Part shown: piece after piece, positions 28,457 to 38,285 of the stretch
Numbering within the stretch: position 1 is the stretch's first letter
Layout of the letters: the number at the start of each line of letters is the position of its first letter
Assembly: GCF_964023145.1 (NCBI RefSeq)
Contig: NZ_CAXIED010000001.1
Coordinates: forward strand, 930,001 to 994,000
DNA from: Chlamydia sp. BM-2023
GTDB taxonomy: Bacteria; Chlamydiota; Chlamydiia; Chlamydiales; Chlamydiaceae
Length of the DNA stretch: 64,000 nt
Direction: 5' to 3'
Position numbers and translations under genes: made by a program
Notes under the pieces: model-generated
Told to the model about the DNA's origin: nothing
The model's database searches: none
What the model saw: the letters and a program-made list of their open reading frames with translations, nothing else

Positions 28457-29527
28457 TTAGAAAGAAAGTTTTGCTCCGCCTAGGATGTAGTGACTGCGTG
28501 TTGTTGAAGAGAAATCACATTGATAATCTAGGTTAATATGGAAAAACTTTAATAGTTGGGTTTCATTTTTTAGATGTAAGGAAGCGTTGTGGTGGCAGAC
28601 GCTCGTAGGTTGAGAAACCCAGTATTTTTTATCAGCGACAAATAGTGTCCCTATTGAAGGGTCCTTACGGGCAATTGTCGGTTTATAGGAGACTTCTATT
28701 TCCCATAGTGATGGGCAACATCCACGGAATGCTAGCTTGTTGTAAATCCCGAAAGGTAGGGAAAGATCAGAGAGAACAGCATCTCCAGTTTCGTAAACGC
28801 GAGGGCGAACTCCTTCTTCTTCGAATCCATTTTGTTGAGCTACACTCATTACATAGCCGATAAATGGCATGATAGTCAGTCTGTCGTTAGTTTTTGCTTT
28901 TATAGGGAAGTAAAAATATAGAGAACTAATTGCAGATCCCCCGTTAAAAGAACCGTAGCATGCTCCTAAGAGGCCTTGCTGTGTACTATTAAAATCGGTT
29001 ACTCCTACAGTTAAAGTATTTCTGTTTACAACGATCAGTCTACCATCAAATCCGTGGCCTTCTAAGTGGCTGGATAACGATAGATATTGTGTTTCGCTTT
29101 CGTTATGTCCTTGTTTTTCCTTAGCATTTGCTAATTGGCTAGCAACAACAAGACCGAATTTATATTTTGAAGGACGTCCTATATACAATCCTGTATACAA
29201 TCCTGTGCTATCCATATGGAAGCCATTCTGACCTTCTAGATTTTTTTGACATAAGCAAAGTCCTAAAAGTCCTGCTTCTATATCAAAATAAAACTCATCT
29301 TTTAAAGTTTGTGAATAGGATCTAGCTGTGAGCTGCGCTAATCGTGAAGCATAGATAGATTGCCAATAGGCATTGGCAATAAACTGTCCTCTAGCGTCCA
29401 TTTGTGTTGATAGATTTTCAGTTTCAGAAGCTTGTTTTTCGGTAGTTTCTTCAGCGTGTAAATTGCAAAGCAAAGTTAGACAAAAACTTAGGGAAGTTAT
29501 AAAGTATTTTATTAATTTCGATCTCAC
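28457..29527 (-). CDS. Stand-alone Pmp-type beta-barrel (no passenger), GTG start
   Basis: A 356-residue protein consisting of a signal peptide, a 30-residue acidic/polar linker (EETTEKQASETENLS...) and an E/F-like Pmp barrel. Barrel markers: QFIANAYWQSIYASRLAQL, GFHMDSTGLYTG, SLPFGIYNKL, LWEIEVSYKPTIARKDP, and the end SSTTRSHYILGGAKLSF with terminal Phe. No GGA or FxxN passenger is present. An in-frame ATG exists at 29584, but the GTG at 29527 places a clean signal sequence (RSKLIKYFITSLSF...NLHA) at the N-terminus and has GAGAG 7-11 nt upstream, so I prefer it. Not a simple broken pmp: signal and barrel are joined in frame with no stop between them. It could be a porin-like channel, a decoy, or an internally deleted pmp. 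Confidence 0.85.
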   Translation of the reverse strand: MRSKLIKYFITSLSFCLTLLCNLHAEETTEKQASETENLSTQMDARGQFIANAYWQSIYASRLAQLTARSYSQTLKDEFYFDIEAGLLGLCLCQKNLEGQNGFHMDSTGLYTGLYIGRPSKYKFGLVVASQLANAKEKQGHNESETQYLSLSSHLEGHGFDGRLIVVNRNTLTVGVTDFNSTQQGLLGACYGSFNGGSAISSLYFYFPIKAKTNDRLTIMPFIGYVMSVAQQNGFEEEGVRPRVYETGDAVLSDLSLPFGIYNKLAFRGCCPSLWEIEVSYKPTIARKDPSIGTLFVADKKYWVSQPTSVCHHNASLHLKNETQLLKFFHINLDYQCDFSSTTRSHYILGGAKLSF

Positions 29528-29587
29528 GTTATTCTCTCGGGGATTTATGTAGATTTGAAATGTCAAATCCTCATCGTATCTCAATTA

Positions 29588-29606
29588 TCACGTAGTAGAT
29601 ACGTGA
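29588..29606. promoter_or_regulatory. Palindrome upstream of the barrel-only gene
   Basis: Perfect 7-bp inverted repeat TCACGTA-gtaga-TACGTGA, 61 nt before the GTG start, abutting a GATAAT that could be a -10 box. Operator function is only a possibility. The rest of the 29528-29880 gap holds the terminator of the next gene and no ORF I support. Confidence 0.35.
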
Positions 29607-29828
29607 GGATTTTTTCTAAGCAGTCTACAGATAATCGAACATTTTTGGAATATATAGATTATATTTTCTTTGTGTTTTAGCGATTTGCTATTTGTATATT
29701 TTTGAACTCTCGAGTGTTTTTCTTACAGTTGGGTTAGTTTTTCGTTTTGATGTTTTATGTGAACTTCCATTCAAAAAGTAGATGAATAAAGATGTATTTT
29801 TGAAGATTGGGAAAGATATTTAGAGAAG

Positions 29829-29861
29829 TTCAGAAGAACTTTATGTAAAAGTTCTTCTGAA
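29829..29861 (-). terminator. Terminator hairpin after the 29881 pmp
   Basis: Perfect 14-bp inverted repeat TTCAGAAGAACTTT / AAAGTTCTTCTGAA with a 5-nt loop, 19 nt after the stop codon. Confidence 0.7.
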
Positions 29862-29880
29862 TCTTTAAGGGTAAGTAGAA

Positions 29881-32469
29881 TTAAAATAAGAACTGACTGC
29901 CGATATCCGCACTGTAGTATTGCGAAGATTTGCGTATTTCCACGCAACATTTTGAAAATAGGTTGATATTCTCTAATACTTCTCCGTGTGCGGAGAGCTG
30001 TAGAGTAAGTGCTTGTCTTGATAAATTTGTTCCTTGTGTTTCCCAAGTTGCAAATGGGTCGTAGCTAGCAACAACTGTACAACTAGGATTTTGACGTAAG
30101 AGATCCGATATGAAAGAAATCGATGCTGAGTAAAAACAGGGAAAGTAAGAGGGGTGTCCTTCTAGACGTATACCCATGGGAAGGGAAAGGTTGGCAAGCT
30201 GGCTGCTGGTAATGGTGTGGTATTTTTCACCTTCTTCTTTAAATTTCCTTTGGTAAGCATAGACACCTTGGAGATTTATGAATGGGAAGATGTTATGAAG
30301 AATATTGTGTTCTTCGTGGATATCAAAAGCTAGGGAAGAACTCGCTTCAAAACCCACACAATGGGTATTCCAATATCCATGTGTGATTTCTGAAGATTTT
30401 CGAGTTACGGTTAGGGTGTTTCTGCTACGTCTGTATGTTGCTTGGGCACTAAAAATAATAGGAAGATCTTTAGAAATTTTAGAGAGACATTCTGGAGAGA
30501 AAAATAGGTTTCCTATTGACCAGTTGATAAAAGGAAGAACAGGAGTTGTATGTTGGAAATACACAGATCCTGCAAAAATCTTTTCACGATTTTTTGCTAA
30601 AGAAGCATCTTTAGACATTCCACGTAGATGGAAGAATCCTAAATTGAAAACATTTTTAGAAGGGGTTTGTTGAGAGATTCCTATAGCATAGCCGTTACTT
30701 GTATGACGGAATCCGCGACTATCTTTGTGATGATCCTTATGAAAGAAATTAGACATTTCTGCTGCCCAAAAACCTTTTTGGTATACGCTGCTGTCAGAGA
30801 CGGTATCCATAAGACTATGGATACCGCGGAGATCTACAAAAGCATTCCACAAGCTATTGGGAACTAGAGAATTTCCTTGAGAGTCTAAGAGACGCGGACG
30901 ATATCCCTTAGGGGTCCATAGGAGTAGAGCTCTGCATTCTGCTTGGGAAGCCCTTGTAGTTGGGGTATTTAACCATTCAAGCTTCCAAGATCCTTGATAT
31001 CCATAAGGATTAATAGGGGCATTAAGTTGAGAAACCTCTATATGAGTATTTTCTAATTTTTTAGTTTCTATGATAACGAGGGGGAATGTTACAGGATTGG
31101 CGAGTTCTAGGTTTTCATAAAAATCTTCATCTTGCCAATCAACATTTAGAGACCCTAAGAATGAAAGTTTTTTGTTATTTCCCAATAGGGAAATTTTCCC
31201 TGCTTGTCGATGAGAGAGAGTTGTGTATTTCAGCTTGGAGTTTTCTATTCTTTGAGTTGGTATGGAGAGTTTTACAGGAATTGTTAAATTTAAGATTTCA
31301 GCATTTTCATTTACTCTCAACATTGAGCTTTGATCCACAATTAATTGTGATCCAGGACGTTGGATAAAATTTTGAACGCTAAGAATAGATCCAGAACTTA
31401 TACTTAGAGTTCCTCCTGCTAATATTACGTCTTGAAGAATCCTCGAGAAATTTACAGTAGCTAGTGTAGAGCAAGAATATTTACAGTCGCCTGAAGAGAA
31501 AAAAATGGTTCCAGTGGTTTTGATACCAAAGCTCTCGTTAATCATAAGGGGTATAGAAGATGCTTTCGAGGAAGTGATAGAATCATAAAATACTATAGAT
31601 TTTCCTGCTTTAGCACTTAAGAAGCTAATAAAAGCTTCATCTTCCAGGTGGACAGCGTTTCTTTCATAATTTCTTCCATGTAGTATGGTATTTCCTGCAA
31701 AAGTAATATCTCCACTATCTGCAAATAGGGACAGCTCTCCTTTAGGAGCAATGGCAATTGCTCCTCCTGGGGAGCGTGTTCCACTAAATCCGTGGGCAGT
31801 GTTGTCTATAAATAATGTAGGGCCCATAGCTGTTAAATGCATATTTGCTGCATAGATAGCTCCTCCGCCTTTCCTAGATTCGTTATAGGCAAATTTGATA
31901 TGTTCGTTTGTTATAAATGTGACTGAGGGCTCCTTTGTTGATCCCTTTTTAGGAATACAGTAAATCGCTCCACCTTTTTCTTCGGAAAAGCAACTTTCAA
32001 AAGTGATCTCCGAGTTGTATTTAAATAAAATTGCCCCTCGGGATTTGATAGCGCTTTTTCCTTCTTTGAAGGTTGTCGATCCTAAGCATTTGATTTGTAA
32101 GAAATTCGCTAGAATAAGGAAGTCTTCAGTATCATGAAAGATCATTTTTCCTTCGGCATCTACAGTGTTGTTAAGAAAGACAAATCTCTTGTTATTTCCA
32201 CTAAAATTTAGGTTTCCTTTTGTATTTTTGAAGCAACCGGTCATACGAGGAAGAATGTTTGAGACATTTTGTATTAAAATATCCTCAGAGAGGCTGTAAA
32301 GAGTTCCTTCTTCATTAGCTGAAGATTTAACGTTAAACATCGCATTATTTGAGCCGTCAAAACTGTCAGCTGCGGTTAGTGTTTCTTTTACTGCAGAGTA
32401 TGCTGGGAACGAAAATAGACATGGAATAGCACAGCAGCAGAAAGTCCATAAATTAGGTCTTCGCGTCAT
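29881..32469 (-). CDS. PmpG-family autotransporter (862 aa)
   Basis: Signal peptide of about 25 residues (MTRRPNLWTFCCCAIP..., cleavage near PAYS). The N-terminus carries the G-family entry motif DSFDGSNN and a LNFSGNNKRFVFLN block. Only three clear GGAI motifs follow (about residues 165-255), with LSLFADSGDITFAGN. The linker YGYQGSWKLEW and the barrel LVPNSLWNAFVDLRGIHSL...KGFWAAEMSNFFHKD match PmpG most closely; it ends SQYYSADIGSQFLF. Unusually Lys-rich and low in Thr/Ala/Pro compared with neighbouring G genes. Own promoter (32536-32564) and own terminator, so probably monocistronic. Confidence 0.93.
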   Translation of the reverse strand: MTRRPNLWTFCCCAIPCLFSFPAYSAVKETLTAADSFDGSNNAMFNVKSSANEEGTLYSLSEDILIQNVSNILPRMTGCFKNTKGNLNFSGNNKRFVFLNNTVDAEGKMIFHDTEDFLILANFLQIKCLGSTTFKEGKSAIKSRGAILFKYNSEITFESCFSEEKGGAIYCIPKKGSTKEPSVTFITNEHIKFAYNESRKGGGAIYAANMHLTAMGPTLFIDNTAHGFSGTRSPGGAIAIAPKGELSLFADSGDITFAGNTILHGRNYERNAVHLEDEAFISFLSAKAGKSIVFYDSITSSKASSIPLMINESFGIKTTGTIFFSSGDCKYSCSTLATVNFSRILQDVILAGGTLSISSGSILSVQNFIQRPGSQLIVDQSSMLRVNENAEILNLTIPVKLSIPTQRIENSKLKYTTLSHRQAGKISLLGNNKKLSFLGSLNVDWQDEDFYENLELANPVTFPLVIIETKKLENTHIEVSQLNAPINPYGYQGSWKLEWLNTPTTRASQAECRALLLWTPKGYRPRLLDSQGNSLVPNSLWNAFVDLRGIHSLMDTVSDSSVYQKGFWAAEMSNFFHKDHHKDSRGFRHTSNGYAIGISQQTPSKNVFNLGFFHLRGMSKDASLAKNREKIFAGSVYFQHTTPVLPFINWSIGNLFFSPECLSKISKDLPIIFSAQATYRRSRNTLTVTRKSSEITHGYWNTHCVGFEASSSLAFDIHEEHNILHNIFPFINLQGVYAYQRKFKEEGEKYHTITSSQLANLSLPMGIRLEGHPSYFPCFYSASISFISDLLRQNPSCTVVASYDPFATWETQGTNLSRQALTLQLSAHGEVLENINLFSKCCVEIRKSSQYYSADIGSQFLF

Positions 32470-32535
32470 ATGGTAATCTAATGTAATTTAGAATGTTTTT
32501 GCTTGGAAAAATGTAAGGAGGGAAAAGCGTTTCAC

Positions 32536-32564
32536 TTCATAGGAAAAAAGCAAAAATTAATCAA
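32536..32564 (-). promoter_or_regulatory. sigma66-like promoter of the 29881 pmp
   Basis: TTGATT, 17 bp (T-rich), TATGAA on the minus strand, about 67 nt before the ATG at 32469. Confidence 0.55.
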
Positions 32565-32642
32565 GGCGAATAAGGGAAAAGCCTTTGAAGCAATATATGT
32601 TCAGAAAGCTAAGATACAGAAATTTTATTGTTTGAAAGGGGA

Positions 32643-32674
32643 TGTGTTTCCCTGAGTATAATCAGGGAAACACA
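32643..32674 (-). terminator. Terminator hairpin after the 32713 pmp
   Basis: Perfect 13-bp inverted repeat TGTGTTTCCCTGA / TCAGGGAAACACA with a 6-nt loop, 38 nt after the stop codon. Confidence 0.7.
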
Positions 32675-32712
32675 CTAGTGTTGATTTTAGCATTGATTGA
32701 AGATCTATAATG

Positions 32713-35355
32713 TTAAAAAGGTATAGCGCTTCCCAAAGTTGCATAGTAGTTTGTTGAAGATTTTCTAATTTCTACCTCTCCTTGAACTGACAGTTGCATA
32801 TAGGAATTTATAGGGAAGTTCCCAGAACCTTGAATTTTTCCTGCGTGCCTATGGAGATTTGTTGCTTTTGTTATGAACGGTGCTACAGGAAGCTGCGCAG
32901 GAGCTACAAATGTTGTTGTGTTTTGGGGATTATGACGATAAACATCGCCGACATAAGCTATGCATATCTCACAATAGGAGTCTAAAGAAGATGCATATCC
33001 TTGAATTTTTATTCCTGGAGATAAGGACAGATTAGTGAGGTGGGTAGAGGCAAAGTTTCTACGGTTATATCCTGTTTCTTCAAATGCCTTTTGGCTTAAG
33101 CGAATATTTTGCATCCTTACAAAGGGAAGGATCTCTTGAAAAAGTGGTGTCTTGCTAAACATGGGAAAAGAAAGAAAAACTCCAGTGTCTGCAAAGTAAC
33201 CATGATTTTTCCAAGATCCCTTTGCTTTTTTGAAAGCAAGAGCGTTGTTTTTATTTGAGTAGTCAATTTTTAGGGAGTTATCTTCATAAACATAGCCAAA
33301 TTGACCTTGTAGGATAAAGGGAAGATCCGTAGTTGTAGGGATTCCTAAAAGATCTCCCCGAGTTAACAGATCTCCTTCGTATTTTGCACACAGTGATCCT
33401 GCAAAGACCTTCTCATGAATAGCAGCTTTATCACAATCTTTAGATGTCCCGAATAGTTCTACGAAACCTAAGCTAAAATTAAAATTCCCTGAAGTTTGCG
33501 AGCTTATTCCTACAGCGTAACCCCCGCTAGCATGACGGAATTTCTGTTCATTTTTTGATGCGCGTCTATGTAATGAATTCACGACTCCCCTTACCCAAAT
33601 ATCTTTGGTATTTTCCTCAGATAGTGAGTTTTCAATGAGCTTATGAATAGCTTGGACATCTGTAGCTAGGGACCATAAATTATTAGGAATTAAAGAGGTT
33701 GTTTGTGGTTTCTCATTAGGGAATGGGATGTAACCTGTTGGTTGCCAACTCAAATCGATTTTTTTAGAGGAGCCCCCTCCAGAAAAGGCGACATTTATTA
33801 AAGAAGTTTCCCAGGTTCCTTGATGGCCATAATGAATGAGATCACCATCTGGGAAACTAGGCAAGGGATCGGTAAGGGTAATCGTTCCTTGTGTTGTTAA
33901 CTGTACAACATCAGCGCTCAGAGGATTGTCTAGAAGGGGATTTTTGTAGAAATCTGGATTAGCATTTTCAAGAACTATAGGTCCGGAAATTGTTATATTT
34001 CCCTGATTTCCTGTAGTGCCAATGTTTACATATCTTTGATTTGAAAAGTTGGTAAGATCCACGTGAACATTTTTTAAATCTATGCTCTCTGAAGAAAGTA
34101 GGCTAGTTGCTGAAGAGGAATCATCAGGATTAATCTCTAAAAGTACTTTAGAGCTACTATTTGTCTGAGTGAAAGATTTTGTAGTGAGTACGGCTCCATT
34201 TTTTATTACTAAAGTTCCCGCTGCTAATTCTATAGGTTGTGTAAGCTGGGATACGTTGTTCATCCCTGGGTTGCCACTAAAAATAAGCGTCCCTGTATAA
34301 CCAGTTGCATTGATTGTTAATTTTTCTGTGGAATTAGCCTGATCTCCAGTAATCGGATCATTAAAAGTAATAGAGTGCCCTTGTTTGATTGTTATCTCAG
34401 TAATTTTAGCTCCCGTACCAAGGTGCATGGCATTATTTCCTTGAGAGCTGATATTTCCTTCAAAAAGCAGATCTCCTGATATAGCCAGGAGGTTTACAAT
34501 GCCATCAGGTGCAATATAGACAGCTCCTCCCTTACCTCCCGCTCTGTTATTGGTAAGTTTGATATTCCCATGGGCAGTAAGCCTGAGACCTTGGGTATAG
34601 ATAGCTCCTCCGTTTTGTCCTGCAGAGTTTCCAGAAAATTCCGTATACTGCGTTGATTGAACAAGGACCAAGAAGTCGTTAGGATGAGGCAGAGCAGCGC
34701 CTTCTTTAAGGATGCTAGTGATAGCTCCGCCATTGGTTTTGGAAAAATTATTTGTAAATATGGCTGAATTATTATTGGAGATTCTTACTCCGGAGCCCTC
34801 ACAATAGATAGCTCCTTGACCTTCTGTTACTGCATTTTCTGGGCAACCAGAAAATAGCAATTTATCGAGTCTGAAAAAGGACAAACTTTCATCATTATTC
34901 GCTACTTGGCGAATAGCGGCTCCTTGACCTGTTAGGGAGATATTCTCAAAAATCAATGAGTGCTGGTTTCCTTGGAAAGAGAGATCCCCCGCTGTATTTA
35001 CAAAGCAATTTCCTACTGCTGTTGCAGGAGGTTGTGGTTGTGGAGGTGTTCCCGTAGAGGGAATAACCTCGCTAATATTTTTAAAGGTAATATCACCAGC
35101 ACTAAGTTGATAACTTGTCCCTCCAGCTTTACTTGTTTCTTTTGTTGTCATTGTTTCTGTTAATCCGTCCACACCTTGTGTGAGATCGTCGGTGGGGGCT
35201 TTGATTTCGATACGCTTAGATCCTGGTTCTAGAGGAAGAAACGTTGGTTGTGTTGGATTAGGTTGAGTAGAGGCCTGAGAGGGATTAGCAAGAGCTGTAT
35301 GAGCGGTAGAAAATATAAAATAGAGAAGTGCAAATTTTTGAGAAAATAGTTTCAT
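32713..35355 (-). CDS. PmpG-family autotransporter (880 aa)
   Basis: The open frame extends to 35460, but the ATG at 35355 starts a proper signal peptide (MKLFSQKFALLYFIFS..., cleavage near TALA), and the extra 35 codons overlap the promoter, so I use 35355. A Pro/Gln/Thr-rich N-terminal region follows (ASTQPNPTQPTFLP), then TQGVDGLTETMTTKET, a motif shared with 35523-38230 and 38426-41032. Three GGAI/V motifs, FNDPITGDQANSTEKL, HYGHQGTWETSL, then a barrel from LIPNNLWSLATDVQAIHKL to the terminal AIPF. These three genes form a sub-group of recent paralogues. Frame is intact with no homopolymer tract. Confidence 0.93.
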   Translation of the reverse strand: MKLFSQKFALLYFIFSTAHTALANPSQASTQPNPTQPTFLPLEPGSKRIEIKAPTDDLTQGVDGLTETMTTKETSKAGGTSYQLSAGDITFKNISEVIPSTGTPPQPQPPATAVGNCFVNTAGDLSFQGNQHSLIFENISLTGQGAAIRQVANNDESLSFFRLDKLLFSGCPENAVTEGQGAIYCEGSGVRISNNNSAIFTNNFSKTNGGAITSILKEGAALPHPNDFLVLVQSTQYTEFSGNSAGQNGGAIYTQGLRLTAHGNIKLTNNRAGGKGGAVYIAPDGIVNLLAISGDLLFEGNISSQGNNAMHLGTGAKITEITIKQGHSITFNDPITGDQANSTEKLTINATGYTGTLIFSGNPGMNNVSQLTQPIELAAGTLVIKNGAVLTTKSFTQTNSSSKVLLEINPDDSSSATSLLSSESIDLKNVHVDLTNFSNQRYVNIGTTGNQGNITISGPIVLENANPDFYKNPLLDNPLSADVVQLTTQGTITLTDPLPSFPDGDLIHYGHQGTWETSLINVAFSGGGSSKKIDLSWQPTGYIPFPNEKPQTTSLIPNNLWSLATDVQAIHKLIENSLSEENTKDIWVRGVVNSLHRRASKNEQKFRHASGGYAVGISSQTSGNFNFSLGFVELFGTSKDCDKAAIHEKVFAGSLCAKYEGDLLTRGDLLGIPTTTDLPFILQGQFGYVYEDNSLKIDYSNKNNALAFKKAKGSWKNHGYFADTGVFLSFPMFSKTPLFQEILPFVRMQNIRLSQKAFEETGYNRRNFASTHLTNLSLSPGIKIQGYASSLDSYCEICIAYVGDVYRHNPQNTTTFVAPAQLPVAPFITKATNLHRHAGKIQGSGNFPINSYMQLSVQGEVEIRKSSTNYYATLGSAIPF

Positions 35356-35385
35356 GTGATACTTGTGTGTGGGAAACTTTCTTTC

Positions 35386-35414
35386 CAGGTAGATAAAAAA
35401 ATAAAAAAAATCAA
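35386..35414 (-). promoter_or_regulatory. sigma66-like promoter of the 32713 pmp
   Basis: TTGATT, 17-bp spacer made almost only of T (T6-A-T7-ATC), TACCTG on the minus strand, about 31 nt before the ATG. The -10 box is weak; support is the matching -35 and spacing upstream of its paralogues. Confidence 0.45.
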
Positions 35415-35448
35415 TATGCCTGAAAAGGTCTTGTGAGGCAGAAAAGAA

Positions 35449-35508
35449 CAATCCCTGCATACAAAGAACAGGGATTGTGATTTAGGATGAAAATCTCAAG
35501 GAGATTTT
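35449..35508 (-). terminator. Tandem terminator hairpins after the 35523 pmp
   Basis: Two inverted repeats: AAAATCTC/GAGATTTT (35490-35508) and CAATCCCTG/CAGGGATTG (35449-35477), the second followed on the minus strand by TTCTTTTC. Both lie between the stop at 35523 and the next promoter. Confidence 0.65.
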
Positions 35509-35522
35509 CTTTTTCCTATGTG

Positions 35523-38230
35523 TTAAAAATGCATAGAAGTTCCAGCATTTGCCTGGTAGTTAATAGAGGATTTTCTTAGTTCGCAAACTCCCTGAGCAAA
35601 TAATGTCATCCTCGGATTAATAGGGAAATTCCCATTACCTTCGAGGTATGCTGCGTGTCTATGGAGATTAGAAGCAGGAGTTATGTAGGGAGCTGTTGGA
35701 ACTATAGATATTAACTGCGTGGTATTTTGGGGATTTTTTCTATAAACATCCCCACTATAGGCTGCTGAAAGCTCATAGCTAATATCATGGGAGTGCCCTT
35801 GAAGCTTCACTCCTGGAGATACGGAGATATTATTTAGGTGCGTAGCATTAAAAATACGCGGATTAAATCCTTTTTCACGAAATCCTTGTTGGCGTGCGTA
35901 GGCTCCCTGTGTTTTTATAAAGGGGGAGACTTCTTTTAAGAATATAGGATTGTTAGGAACAGAAAGGAGAATGGCCATTCCTAAATCTCCTGCGAAACAG
36001 CGGTTATTCCATGAGCTTTTTGCTTTCCGTGATGGCGTGTAGTTTATCTTCATGGAGTTGTTTTCATAGAAGAAACCAAATTGCCCATGGAAACTCACAG
36101 GAATCTCTTGATAGAGGGGTGCTTGTATCCATTTAAAAGCTCCGGGGAGATTCGTGGCATACTTAGCATATAGAGATCCTGAAAATAACTTTTCGTGAAT
36201 TTTCGCATGCTTATAGTCTTGGGAATTTCCAAATATCTGGCAGAATCCTACGCTAAAGTTAAAATTCGTTGGGGTTTGAGAACTTGCCCCTATGGCATAG
36301 CCACTACCTCTATGACGGAATTTCTCTTCATCACCTGAACGATGCTTATGCAACGAGTTAACAATGGAGCTTATCCAAAAATCTTTAGAGCTTGCTACTC
36401 TTGCAGAGTTTTCAATGAGCTTTTGAATAGCTCGGGTGTCGGAGACTAAAGACCAAAGGTTATCAGGAACTAGTGATGTAGTATTTGGCTTTTCATGAGG
36501 GAAAGGCACGTATCCTGTGGGTTGCCAAGCAACAGCAGCAGTTTTTGTAGATCCTCCTCCTGCACTTGGAACATCTTGCCAACCTATTCTCCAAATTCCC
36601 TGATATCCGTAGTGTAAGGGGTCTTCTTTGACTACATAGCTTTCATTATTTAGGGTAATGGTACCTTTAGTAGTGGCAAGATTTAGCAGCTGCTTTTGTA
36701 AAATTTGATCAAGATCGGGATTAGCATAAAAATCTCCACCAGGGATAACCAAGGTTAAAGGTCCCGAAACAGTTATTGTTCCAGAGCTGCTTGTTGCAAA
36801 GATAGTTGCATAACCATGAGTATCTATATCGTTAAGCTTCACTTGGACATTTTTCAAATCTATAGCTTCAGAAGCTTGTAGCGATGTATTTGCTGGTGTT
36901 GGCCCTGAATTAATTTCTAATACTAATTTAGAATTGGCATCTGTTTGAGTGAAGGATTTTAAAGATAAAATAGCTCCTTGTCTTAAAATTAAGGACCCTG
37001 CCTCTAACTTTACAGGCTGACTAATCTGTGATAGATTTGTTTCTTCTTCTGCAGAAAAGACGATATCTCCTGTATAGGTGGTTTGACCATTTGCCTTGTT
37101 AATAGATAGGGGCACTGTTTGATCAGCCTGCATTCCCTCGATGTTATCAAAGAAATAGATCCCCATGCCTTCTTTAGCATTTAGCTGGGTGATTTTTGCA
37201 TTTGATCCTAAGTACAGGGCATTTCTTTTATTGGCTGCCATATTCCCTTTAAAGGTAATATTCCCGGTATCAGCGGTTATTCTACACGAACCGCTTGCCT
37301 GCATAGCGATAGCTCCGCCATTTGTTGTGGCTGTGTTTTCAGAAAATATTGTCTCTCCTCCGGATTCAAGAGTGAGGTTTTTAGCATAAATAGCTCCTCC
37401 TAATGCTCCCGAGGAGTTTTGGGAAAATAACAAAGATTCATTATTCTGAAAGAAAAAGGCATTAGTAGCAGCTGGGTCAGCTGCAGCTGGGGGCGAAGGG
37501 TTGGATGGAGAGGCAGGATCTTTATAACAAGCAGCACCGCCATTGCCCATGGAGAAGTTATTTGAAAACACTACTTTTTTATTGTTTTTGATAACCATTC
37601 CAGAGTCTTGACACAAAATAGCCCCCGACCCTGTTGCTAAGCTTGCGGGTGGCGTCGATGAAAAGATCAAATCAGAAAAACCTGAAAAATAGAGCGTTTT
37701 TGTTGACGCTGTTTGGCTAAAAGCAGCTCCTTCTCCATCCAAAGAGATATTTTGAAAAGTTAATGAGTGACTCTGCCCTTCCAAGGAGAGATCCCCCTGG
37801 GAATTGGTAAAGCAGGTATTTGTTGATCCCGCTGTGGCTGGAGTGGAACTCGTTGTTCCTCCAGGAGATGATGACCATACTCGAACTGTTGGTGCTATTG
37901 GTACATTGGGAGCAGGAGCAGGAGCGGGTGGCGGTGGCGCTGGAGGAGGAACTGGAGCTGGTGCGGCGGGAGTAATTGTATTGATGTCTTTAAAGGTAAT
38001 ATCAGCAGTTAGTTGATAAGTGGTGCCATTAGCCTCAGTTGTGGCTTTTGTGGTCATTGTTTCTGTTGCACCGTCACAACCTGTCGATAATTGTACAGTT
38101 GTTGGTGCGGCAGGAGCTGGTGTTGATGTTGATGAGGCTATAATCGGGGGGGGGGGGGTAAGTCCCCAGCGAAGGAAAAAGATCCGAGAAGTAATGAAGA
38201 AGACAGAGAAAGATTGATAGGAAGTTTCAT
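35523..38230 (-). CDS. PmpG-family autotransporter, phase-variable, OFF (poly-C13 after signal peptide)
   Basis: The ATG at 38230 encodes a clear signal peptide (MKLPINLSLSSSLLLGSF..., cleavage near FSFA), then GDL and a C13 tract. In that frame translation stops after 30 codons. The mature protein, from PPPPII through TGCDGATETMTTK, three GGA motifs, HYGYQGIWRIGW and LVPDNLWSLVSDTRAIQKL to a barrel ending AGTSMHF, is open in another frame. That frame stays open upstream only to a GTG at 38285, which overlaps a terminator and yields no recognisable signal sequence, so I do not take it as the true start. Tracts of 14 or 11 C would restore a 902- or 901-residue pre-protein. The region after the tract is rich in Pro/Ala (PAPAPNVP, PPPAPPPP). 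Paralogue of 32713 and 38426. Confidence 0.85.
38146..38158 (-). repeat. Poly-C(13) slippage tract at signal peptide junction
   Basis: Thirteen G on the plus strand (C on the coding strand), immediately after codon 24 of the signal-peptide frame. Signal frame: (CCC)4-CGA-TTA-TAG, a stop. Mature frame needs (CCC)n-CCG-ATT, i.e. 11 or 14 C. It switches export and translation of the whole protein. Confidence 0.88.
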
Positions 38231-38285
38231 AGAAAGGGGGTCTTGGGTAGAGAGAAACTTGTCTTGAAATTAGACAAACACTCAC

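Noticed and set aside
28457-29584. ATG at 29584 as start of the barrel-only protein
   Set aside because: It would place 19 charged residues before the signal sequence; the GTG at 29527 has a purine-rich site at good distance.
29771-30046. 91-codon minus-strand ORF overlapping the end of the 29881 pmp
   Set aside because: It is an alternative frame of a conserved barrel-coding region with no start signals.
32713-35460. Upstream in-frame start at 35460
   Set aside because: The extra 35 codons overlap the promoter and the hairpin of the preceding gene; the ATG at 35355 starts a normal signal peptide.
35523-38285. Treating the GTG at 38285 as the genuine start of a 920-residue pmp
   Set aside because: It overlaps a terminator, has no ribosome site and gives no signal peptide, whereas the ATG at 38230 in the other frame gives a textbook signal peptide ending at the C13 tract.
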